Below are positions 1-5,494 of a DNA stretch of 5,494 bases, piece after piece (position 1 is the stretch's first letter; each line of letters opens with the position of its first letter). Location: NCBI GenBank assembly GCA_013215515.1, contig JABSPC010000345.1:1-5494 (forward strand). Direction: 5' to 3'. Under the pieces are notes generated by a model. The model did not search any database. It had not been told where the DNA came from and was given only the letters and a program-made list of their open reading frames with translations. This DNA comes from Crocinitomicaceae bacterium. GTDB taxonomy: Bacteria > Bacteroidota > Bacteroidia > Flavobacteriales_D > Crocinitomicaceae. The position numbers and the translations under genes were made by a program.

Positions 1-1942
1 AATTCCACACGGAACTACAACGTCGCTTATTGATTCAATTCTAAAGGCGAACGATAAAGGGAAAATTAAAATAAAGAAGATTGAAGATAATACGGCTGCC
101 AAAGCTGAGGTTATGATTCACCTTGCACCAGGAGTTTCACCTGACAAAACTATGGATGCGCTATTTGCATTCACGGATTGTGAAGTGTCGATTTCACCAA
201 ATACATCTGTAATTGATGGCAAGAAGCCTCGATTTATGGGAGTGACGGAAATCCTGAAAGTGAACACCGATAATACAGTTCGCTTACTTAAAAAAGAACT
301 CGAAATTCGTCTAGACGAATTAGAACGTCAATGGCATTTCTCAACTTTGGAGAAGATTTTCATTAACAAGGAAATGTACATCGACTTTAAGAATTATGGC
401 GATAAAGAAACGCTTTATGGGTATTTGCACAAAGCATTTAAGCCATTCGAAAAACAATTGATTCGCGAGATTTTAGATGAAGACTTACACCGTCTGACTC
501 AAATTCCAATGATTCGGATAACGCGATTTGATGCTGATAAGGCAGATGATACTATTGCGAAGATTGAAGCGGAGATGGAAATCGTTAAAGAAAACCTTTC
601 TAACCTTATCGAATACTCTATTAATTATTACAAAGAGTTAAAGAAGAAATTCGGAGAAGGTAAAGAGCGTAAGACAGAGCTTAAAACATTTGATTCAATC
701 AACGCTACGAAGGTTATTATTGCCAATAAAAAATTATATGTTGATTACGAAGAAGGTTTTGTTGGACATGGATTGAAGAAAGCAGAGTACATTTCTGATT
801 GTTCTGATATCGATGATATTATAATTTTCTTCGCCTCTGGAAAAATGATGATTACCAAAGTGTCCGACAAGAAATTTGTTGGAAAAGGAATCATTTACGC
901 TAATGTTTGGAAGCGTGGAGATATTCGAACGATTTATCATATGATGTACCAAGATGGTAAAGGAGGTCCAACGATGATGAAGCGGTTCACTGTTAAATCT
1001 ATTACCAGAGATACTGAATACAACTTAACTAAAGGAACCAAAGGATCTAAGATGCTATACTTTAATGTTCATCCAAATGGAGAGCGAGAAGTAGTAACGG
1101 TTGTTCTAAGAGCGCGTCCACATTTAAAACGCTTGAAGTTTGATGTTGATATGGGCGAACTTCTTATAAAAGGAAGGGGGGCTTCAGGAAATCGTGTTAC
1201 AAAAGAAATCGTTTCTAAGATCATCCAAAAGGAAGTTGGAGGTTCAACTCTTGCTGCACGAAAAGTCTGGTATGACGACGTTGTTGGTCGTTTGAACGAC
1301 GATAAACGCGGTAAATTCTTAGGGAACTTTAAGGGAAGTGATAAAATCCTTACGATTTATAAGGGAGGAGAATATCGATTATCACCTTTAGATTTGGCTA
1401 CACACTTTGATGATGATATGATTCACATTGAAAAATGGCATCCAGACAGACCTTTATCAGTTGTCTATTTTGATGCGGACAAGGATATGCACTATTGCAA
1501 ACGGTTCTTGTGTGAGATCACCAGTGATAAAAAAGTATTGTTCATTTCTGAAACGGAAGGGTCTTATCTTGATGTTGTTTCGACAGCGTTTAAACCCGTG
1601 GCTAAAATTGTTTACAACAAGCTTCTTAAAGCAACGAAGAACTTACCTGATACAATTGTGAATCTTGATGAATTCATTGATATTAAAGGAATGAAGTCTC
1701 AAGGAAATCAAATGACAAAATTAAAAGTCAAAGAGATTGTTCTGGAAATTCCTGAAGGAGGTGATGAACCTTGGCCTGAACCAGAAAAACCTGAAGCACC
1801 AGAACCTGAAATAGAATCGGTTGATGAAGATGAAGGATCAAGTGAAGAATCGGCAGGAGAAGGTGATGAAGCATCGACGACAATGGAGTGGGATATTTCC
1901 AAAAAGGAAGATGACGACGAGGATCAACCTAAACTGTTTTAG
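1..1942 (+). CDS. parC: DNA topoisomerase IV subunit A (ParC), 5'-truncated by window edge
   Basis: This is the DNA-cleaving subunit of type IIA topoisomerase IV, which with ParE unlinks daughter chromosomes and relaxes supercoils in the cytoplasm. The frame is open from base 2, well before the first internal ATG at 113, and starts IPHGTTTSLIDSILKAND, so the true start lies outside the window. The visible 646 residues lack the winged-helix region with the catalytic Tyr. Seen in order (visible-fragment numbering): the end of the breakage-reunion core (1-80); two helical segments of the coiled-coil gate (about 83-113 and 179-225), the second followed by GEGKERKTEL, typical of Bacteroidota ParC; a beta-pinwheel C-terminal domain (about 234-584) with a degenerate GyrA-box-like KGRGASGNR at 390; and a Pro/Glu-rich acidic tail (585-646). 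Family members are usually about 850-920 residues, so roughly a quarter to a third is missing. The diverged GyrA box favours ParC over GyrA. Bacteroidota annotations often say gyrase/topoisomerase IV subunit A. The upstream partner gene is not visible. Confidence 0.93.
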   Translation, partial: IPHGTTTSLIDSILKANDKGKIKIKKIEDNTAAKAEVMIHLAPGVSPDKTMDALFAFTDCEVSISPNTSVIDGKKPRFMGVTEILKVNTDNTVRLLKKELEIRLDELERQWHFSTLEKIFINKEMYIDFKNYGDKETLYGYLHKAFKPFEKQLIREILDEDLHRLTQIPMIRITRFDADKADDTIAKIEAEMEIVKENLSNLIEYSINYYKELKKKFGEGKERKTELKTFDSINATKVIIANKKLYVDYEEGFVGHGLKKAEYISDCSDIDDIIIFFASGKMMITKVSDKKFVGKGIIYANVWKRGDIRTIYHMMYQDGKGGPTMMKRFTVKSITRDTEYNLTKGTKGSKMLYFNVHPNGEREVVTVVLRARPHLKRLKFDVDMGELLIKGRGASGNRVTKEIVSKIIQKEVGGSTLAARKVWYDDVVGRLNDDKRGKFLGNFKGSDKILTIYKGGEYRLSPLDLATHFDDDMIHIEKWHPDRPLSVVYFDADKDMHYCKRFLCEITSDKKVLFISETEGSYLDVVSTAFKPVAKIVYNKLLKATKNLPDTIVNLDEFIDIKGMKSQGNQMTKLKVKEIVLEIPEGGDEPWPEPEKPEAPEPEIESVDEDEGSSEESAGEGDEASTTMEWDISKKEDDDEDQPKLF

Positions 1943-1962
1943 AAAGTATTAATTAAATAGAC

Positions 1963-2000
1963 AAAAAAAGGATGGTTCTTGAAGAACCATCCTTTTTTTT
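1963..2000. terminator. Bidirectional intrinsic terminator between convergent genes
   Basis: A perfect 10-bp stem (GGATGGTTCT at 1970-1979 with AGAACCATCC at 1983-1992) encloses a TGA loop. It is preceded by seven A and followed by eight T, so either strand gives a hairpin followed by a U tract. It starts 20 bases after the parC stop. On the other strand it lies 16 bases after the stop of the leftward gene ending at 2017. Both convergent transcripts probably end here. This rests on sequence symmetry only. Confidence 0.93.
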
Positions 2001-2016
2001 GTAGATCTAAAATTCT

Positions 2017-3492
2017 CTATAATTTCAGATCGTAAAATGTAATTTTACGTTTCTTAAAAATGTAAACGGATACTTTTCCTTCCTCATTGTCTAGTACGTC
2101 AAAGTATGAGAATGTCAATTTTTCTAATTCAGATTCAAATTCCATAGATTCAATTACTTTTTCCGTAGAATTCAAATCAGCAACTCCAATTTTGACACCA
2201 GCCAAGAATTTTTTACGAATAGTATATATCATAAACAATTCTTCAGCTCCACCTTGTTTCATGAATTGGTAATTACTAGCATTTTGAGCTTCTAGTAATT
2301 TTAAAACCTGATTTACATTAAATACGATTCCTTGAACTATAACTTTATTCGACTTCTTTTTTATTATTTGAATTCCTTTTAAATCCAAGTCAAATGCCAA
2401 ATTGAGAATTAAAAAATTCCCCATGTGTAGCGCAGTATTCATTTGAACTGACCCACTTGATCCTCCAGTAGAAACGTTTACGCTGCCACCAAGAGATGGA
2501 GTTAACCTTATAGTTTCTGTTATCACTTTGTATCCCTCTTTGTCCTTAATTACATTGTTCACAATGAATTGAGGATCATCTTTCATTTTTAAATCTTCCT
2601 CACCAATTAAGTCTTTAATTAAAGGGCTGATTTTAGATTGGTATAGAATTTCGTTTTTAAACTCAACCTTTCCATCCTTATCAAAAACAATGGCAAAAAC
2701 CCCAACTGGTTTCGAGCCACCTTCTTTCGGAAAAGAACCAAATACCAACGTTTTATCTTCGTCGATCAATATTTTATTTGGGATATAATAATAATTGTTT
2801 GCAAAAGTTTGATCAAAGTCAACACCACCATCATTGTTGTATCGGATTAAGTTTTGGCTGTAATTCGCTTTTTTCATTCCTTTTCCACTGGTATAACTTA
2901 CTAATACATTTCCATTCTTGTCAGTTACAACATCCGCTACATCTCTAACGTTTTCACGTTCAAATTTCTTTTTCCAAATTATTTCAAGGTCATTATTTAC
3001 TTTGATTATTTCAATCTCTACTTTGAGAGTATTTATACTCTTTCTAATTATATGGGCAATTACAAAACCATCTTCAGCTTCATAGAGTGTCGCACTTGGT
3101 ACACCATTTTCTGATAATGAGAGTTCCGCGGTTAATGATCCATCAAGATCAAATGTTTTGATACTTACACGCTTGAATTTAGGTTCTGCAAAAGCAATTG
3201 CTAAATGTGATTTATTATTGATAGAACTAGCAACAGAAGCCCTTTTTCCAAGCTCAACTAAAGTTTTCTTTTTAGTCGAGTAGTCAAAGTTTAAAAAGTG
3301 AATGTTGTAATGTCTTAGTTTACCATTTTGTTTTTCTTGCTCATAAACGGCATAGTATCCAACATCGTCAATGTCGGAGATACCTTCGAAACTCGAAAAT
3401 TTAACTCCTTCAATTGCAACATCTTGTCCAGTTGAGTATTGAGAGAGCAAAAGGCAAATAAATATGAATGTGGTTTTTGAAAAATTATTCAT
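2017..3492 (-). CDS. Secreted protein of unknown function, possible beta-propeller-like repeats
   Basis: I do not recognise the family. The 491-residue product starts MNNFSKTTFIFICLLLSQ, a Sec signal peptide with a hydrophobic core at about residues 8-17. Cleavage is probable after STG, leaving Gln as the first mature residue, which is common in Bacteroidota exports. No lipobox Cys is placed for a lipoprotein. The mature part holds recurring short beta units of the form (I/V)xxFDxDGxx(T/V), for example FDLDGSL, VTDKNGNV, YNNDGGV and FDKDGKV, about 40-60 residues apart. This suggests an irregular propeller-like or all-beta fold, which is inference. A Gly/Ser-rich stretch sits at about residues 331-350. 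The C-terminus ends KKRKITFYDLKL and shows no clear type IX secretion sorting domain, so a periplasmic location is likeliest. ATG at 3490-3492 is chosen because the signal peptide follows it directly. The gene stands alone, convergent with parC and divergent from the next gene. Confidence 0.85.
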   Translation of the reverse strand: MNNFSKTTFIFICLLLSQYSTGQDVAIEGVKFSSFEGISDIDDVGYYAVYEQEKQNGKLRHYNIHFLNFDYSTKKKTLVELGKRASVASSINNKSHLAIAFAEPKFKRVSIKTFDLDGSLTAELSLSENGVPSATLYEAEDGFVIAHIIRKSINTLKVEIEIIKVNNDLEIIWKKKFERENVRDVADVVTDKNGNVLVSYTSGKGMKKANYSQNLIRYNNDGGVDFDQTFANNYYYIPNKILIDEDKTLVFGSFPKEGGSKPVGVFAIVFDKDGKVEFKNEILYQSKISPLIKDLIGEEDLKMKDDPQFIVNNVIKDKEGYKVITETIRLTPSLGGSVNVSTGGSSGSVQMNTALHMGNFLILNLAFDLDLKGIQIIKKKSNKVIVQGIVFNVNQVLKLLEAQNASNYQFMKQGGAEELFMIYTIRKKFLAGVKIGVADLNSTEKVIESMEFESELEKLTFSYFDVLDNEEGKVSVYIFKKRKITFYDLKL

Positions 3493-3526
3493 GTGTGATA
3501 ATAGATTTATTGAAATTTATTTATGC

Positions 3527-3534
3527 TAAAGGTA
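3527..3534 (-). promoter_or_regulatory. Candidate -7 element for the leftward secreted-protein gene
   Basis: Read leftward, TACCTTTA matches five of the six fixed positions of the Bacteroidota -7 consensus TAnnTTTG. It lies 34 bases before the ATG at 3492, giving a plausible leader of about 25-30 bases. No TTG is present at the expected -33 position (about 3552-3560), where the minus strand reads GTCAAAATT. The call is therefore weak. The spacer is almost wholly made of the trinucleotide repeat. Confidence 0.3.
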
Positions 3535-3552
3535 TTATTATTATTATTATTA
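3533..3552. repeat. TAT/ATT trinucleotide microsatellite, 6.7 units
   Basis: Twenty bases of uninterrupted (TAT)n lie 40 bases upstream of the leftward gene at 3492 and exactly where the -33/-7 spacer of its candidate promoter would be. The repeat is perfect from 3533 to 3552. A change of one unit would shift the spacer by 3 bp. Whether it varies cannot be told from one sequence. Confidence 0.85.
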
Positions 3553-3885
3553 ATTTTGACGAATAATTAGAGGATCACGCAATTTAACGTGTATGCCTGT
3601 TTTACAATTACTCAAGTCCCAGATGAAAACTTTTTTATTTCTTTTCTTACAATTTTAAATTGGGGACGATCTAATGAAGAAGCTAACGCTAAATATGTTT
3701 GCTCAGGAACTATAACGAGGCTGTAAGCTCTTTTGTTTTTTGAATTTATTACAGGTATAGAATAAGACAACGAACAAATTTGGATTAAGAAAGTATGAAT
3801 CTGATTTAGACTTTACCACCCCTTTTTTTATTTACATAAATGCTAATTGATCTTAGATCCCCGAAAAAAAAAACATTTAAAATCT
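3553..3885. other. Intergenic stretch without a convincing gene
   Basis: No reading frame here looks like a whole gene. The plus strand has short starts that stop quickly: MKTFLFLFLQF then stop (3623-3658) and MKKLTLNMFAQEL then stop (3674-3715). One frame is open without an ATG from 3571 to a TAA at about 3724 and contains ILNWGRSNEEANAKYVCSGT. Plus-strand matches to TAnnTTTG occur at 3551-3558 (TAATTTTG) and 3694-3701 (TATGTTTG), but neither has a TTG 17-23 bases upstream. An 11-base palindrome GATCTTAGATC lies at 3849-3859. A run of ten A at 3864-3873 lies 12 bases before the ATG at 3886. The stretch probably carries the promoter and leader of the next gene, perhaps with the remains of an older one. 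Confidence 0.5.
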
Positions 3886-4475
3886 ATGAAGAAAATTCTA
3901 TTATTAGCAGTTGCCCTTATCGCTTTACAATCATGGGCGATGTTGAAGAAAAAGCAATAACTGATTTCCATATTGACAAACCTAAAGGATGGGTAGCCAA
4001 TCCAAACCAAAAGTTAAAGGATAATATCGAACGATTGGACATGAATGAAGCGAGAAGAAAAGAGATACTGGAAACCCATGAAGGGATGATTATTCTTTGT
4101 GCATATACAAAGTATGATCCTAAAAGTCATGCTGGTTTAATGCCAACGATTCAGGTCAATATGGCAAAAAATACAACAAAGGATTACGCAAATTTTAAAA
4201 GTGACATGCTTGAAAGCTCTAAGCAAATGCAGAATATGTTCCACGGCTTTAAATTCCTTGATGGTCCAAAAGACATTAAGGTTGATGGACATAAAGCCTT
4301 CTTTTTTCAAAGTGAATTTAATTTAGGATTTGATGATAGTGGGCCATCAAAGGTTCGTAGCTGGACTGATGCAATCTACGCGGATGGTTATTTTTACCAA
4401 ATTAATTTCTCGGATATGGAAGAGGATGATTGCAGCGAGTTGTTTAAAAAGGTGTTAGCGTCAATACGGGTTTAA
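3886..4475 (+). CDS. Small secreted PsbP/Mog1-like protein, signal peptide and mature domain in different frames
   Basis: ATG 3886 opens a clear signal peptide, MKKILLLAVALIALQSWA, but that frame stops at TAA 3958-3960. The mature domain runs in the frame one base back, open past 3957 to the TAA ending at 4475, and starts VEEKAITDFHIDKPKGW. The two halves fit as one secreted protein of about 196 residues if the reading moves by -1 between 3937 and 3957. The mature part (about 178 residues) has the pattern of PsbP/Mog1-type domains: an N-terminal strand with PKGW, a central IKVDGHKAFFF, then YADGYFYQINF and an ending LFKKVLASIRV. That assignment is by pattern, not by search. It has two Cys. 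A start at 3840 in the mature-domain frame would give a polar 31-residue N-terminus that is only the shadow of the signal peptide. A start at 3933 (MGDVEEKAITDF) would give a cytoplasmic form. The cause may be a frameshift mutation, a base-call error in the A5 run at 3949-3953 or the GGG at 3935-3937, or recoding. No terminator is evident after the stop. Confidence 0.7.
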
Positions 4476-4494
4476 TCCTATATCAAATTTGGGG

Positions 4495-4525
4495 TTGACA
4501 ATTTCGCCATAATCCCTTATTTTTG
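4495..4525 (+). promoter_or_regulatory. Bacteroidota-type promoter for rocD
   Basis: TTG at 4495-4497 and TATTTTTG at 4518-4525 are separated by 20 bases. This fits the Bacteroidota primary-sigma consensus TTG, 17-23 bases, TAnnTTTG at every fixed position. Transcription should start about 5-8 bases past the -7 element, near 4531, leaving a leader of about 105 bases before the chosen rocD start. The -33 element lies only 20 bases after the stop of the preceding gene, so rocD is probably transcribed on its own. Confidence 0.8.
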
Positions 4526-4562
4526 TTACTCGGATGATTTCTCTCCATTGAATGAGAAGAAA

Positions 4563-4594
4563 AAGCGTTGCTTTTGAAAGTCAAGCGTTAACGC
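4563..4594. promoter_or_regulatory. Repeated AAGCGTT and GCGTTAACGC palindrome in rocD leader
   Basis: AAGCGTT occurs at 4563-4569 and again at 4583-4589, 20 bases apart start to start, close to two helical turns. The second copy runs into a perfect 10-bp palindrome, GCGTTAACGC (4585-4594). The first GCGTT could also pair with AACGC at 4590-4594 across a 20-base loop. The position, about 30-60 bases past the predicted transcription start, would suit a roadblock-type operator or a leader RNA structure. No regulator is known from the window, and chance is possible. Confidence 0.35.
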
Positions 4595-4635
4595 AGACTG
4601 CATTAAGTGATGTAAATACAATTAAACAATATATT

Positions 4636-5494
4636 ATGAACGATACAATGGAAAAAATGACATCACAAGAGCTGATCAATTTAGAAGAGAAGCACGGTGC
4701 GCACAATTATCATCCTCTAGCGGTTGTGTTGGAGCGTGGAGAAGGAGTTCACGTTTGGGACGTAGATGGTAAACGATATTATGATTTCTTATCGGCTTAT
4801 TCAGCTGTGAACCAAGGCCACTGTCACCCAAAAATTATTGGGGCGATGAATGAACAAGCGAAAATATTAACACTTACATCTAGAGCATTTTACAACGACG
4901 CTCTTGGACCATACGAGAAATTTGTAACTGAGTACTTTGGTTTCGATAAAGTACTTCCAATGAATACAGGGGCTGAAGCTGTTGAAACGGCTATTAAATT
5001 GTGTAGAAAGTGGGCGTATGAAGTAAAAGGGATTCCTGAAAATTCAGCGCAAATTATCGTTTGTGAGAACAATTTTCATGGAAGAACGACAACCATCGTT
5101 TCTTTTTCAAATGACGCAGTTGCACAAAAGAACTTTGGACCATTTACACCTGGGTTTATTATGATTCCTTATAACGATACGGAAGCATTGGCGAAAGCAC
5201 TTAAAGAAAACGATAACGTTGTAGGATTCTTAGTTGAACCTATTCAAGGTGAAGCTGGGGTTTATGTTCCAGACGAAGGTTATTTGGCAAAAGCGAAAGA
5301 ATTGTGTGCTGAAAACGGAACACTTTTCATTGCAGATGAAGTTCAGACTGGAGTTGCAAGAACAGGACAATTGTTAGCTGTTGATCACGAAAATGTTAAA
5401 CCTGATATTTTAATTCTGGGTAAAGCTATTTCAGGTGGGGCATATCCAGTTTCGGCTGTGTTCGCTGACAATGAGATTATGAATGTAATTAAGC
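4636..5494 (+). CDS. rocD: Ornithine aminotransferase (ornithine--oxo-acid transaminase), 3'-truncated by window edge
   Basis: This cytoplasmic PLP enzyme moves the delta-amino group of ornithine to 2-oxoglutarate, giving glutamate semialdehyde, and links arginine/ornithine breakdown to proline and glutamate. The visible 286 residues follow human ornithine aminotransferase closely: [67 protein letters not shown] and [13 protein letters not shown]. Seen by alignment from memory: Tyr25 and Tyr55 (human Tyr55 and Tyr85, substrate pocket), the PLP-phosphate loop Thr111-Gly112-Ala113, Arg150 (human Arg180), Glu206 (human Glu235, the gate residue), Asp234 for the pyridine nitrogen, Gln237, and the Schiff-base Lys263. 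Human Trp178 is His148 here. All expected active-site residues in the visible part are kept. The family is about 400-420 residues, so about 120-130 are missing. ATG 4636 is chosen because it leaves about 21 residues before GAHNYHP, as in relatives. ATG 4648, 4657 and the upstream in-frame ATG 4552 are alternatives. Confidence 0.95.
   Translation, partial: MNDTMEKMTSQELINLEEKHGAHNYHPLAVVLERGEGVHVWDVDGKRYYDFLSAYSAVNQGHCHPKIIGAMNEQAKILTLTSRAFYNDALGPYEKFVTEYFGFDKVLPMNTGAEAVETAIKLCRKWAYEVKGIPENSAQIIVCENNFHGRTTTIVSFSNDAVAQKNFGPFTPGFIMIPYNDTEALAKALKENDNVVGFLVEPIQGEAGVYVPDEGYLAKAKELCAENGTLFIADEVQTGVARTGQLLAVDHENVKPDILILGKAISGGAYPVSAVFADNEIMNVIK

Noticed and set aside
734..952. Minus-strand open frame inside parC
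   Set aside because: It lies wholly within the strongly conserved topoisomerase frame and has no recognisable product.
1708..1902. Ser-rich minus-strand open frame opposite the acidic tail
   Set aside because: Its Ser and Gly content is just the reverse reading of the Glu/Pro codons of the parC tail.
3694..3701. TATGTTTG as the promoter of the gene at 3886
   Set aside because: The -7 match is perfect but no TTG occurs 17-23 bases upstream, and the leader would be about 180 bases. Such 8-mers are common in AT-rich DNA.
3818..3827. CCCC followed by T7 before the gene at 3886 as an intrinsic terminator
   Set aside because: There is no upstream GC stem that could pair with it.
3849..3859. GATCTTAGATC palindrome as an operator
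   Set aside because: It is short and unrepeated in the window, and AT-rich DNA gives such palindromes by chance.
3840..3885. ATG 3840 as the true start of the small secreted-protein gene
   Set aside because: The encoded first 31 residues are polar and unlike any export signal, and they overlap a perfect signal peptide in the neighbouring frame. ATG 3886 with a frameshift explains the protein better.
4890..5072. Minus-strand open frame inside rocD
   Set aside because: It overlaps conserved active-site segments of ornithine aminotransferase and has no independent support.

Overview
The window looks like a chromosomal segment from a member of the Bacteroidota, most likely Flavobacteriales. Three things point there: an AT-rich composition with A-rich gene leaders and no clear Shine-Dalgarno sites; a Bacteroidota-style promoter (TTG, 20 nt, TATTTTTG) in front of the last gene; and the protein types, namely a Bacteroidota-type topoisomerase IV A subunit, a secreted protein with a mature N-terminus starting in Gln, and a eukaryote-like ornithine aminotransferase. 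I see no rRNA, tRNA, CRISPR array, transposase, phage gene or att-like site.

Left part (1-2000): the 3' two thirds of the gene for DNA topoisomerase IV subunit A (parC), reading rightward and cut by the window edge. It ends in a long acidic tail whose last five residues are QPKLF. A strong symmetric hairpin flanked by A and T runs follows and probably terminates this gene and its convergent neighbour.

Middle part (2017-3885): a leftward gene for a 491-residue secreted protein of unknown function. A 20-bp TAT/ATT microsatellite lies in its probable promoter. To its right is a roughly 390-bp stretch without a convincing gene, holding only short interrupted reading frames.

Right part (3886-5494): a rightward gene for a small secreted protein that resembles the PsbP/Mog1 type. 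Its signal peptide is encoded one frame away from its mature domain, so it is a frameshifted gene, a sequencing error or, less likely, a recoded gene. Next comes a good promoter, a leader of about 100 bp with a repeated 7-mer and a 10-bp palindrome, and the first 286 codons of rocD (ornithine aminotransferase), cut by the right edge.

The genes do not form an obvious pathway. parC and rocD are housekeeping or metabolic genes, and the two secreted-protein genes between them look like lineage-specific cargo. I found no clear new multi-gene system. The points most worth checking are the signal-peptide frameshift, the clamp-motif-like end of topoisomerase IV, and the repeat elements at the two promoters.
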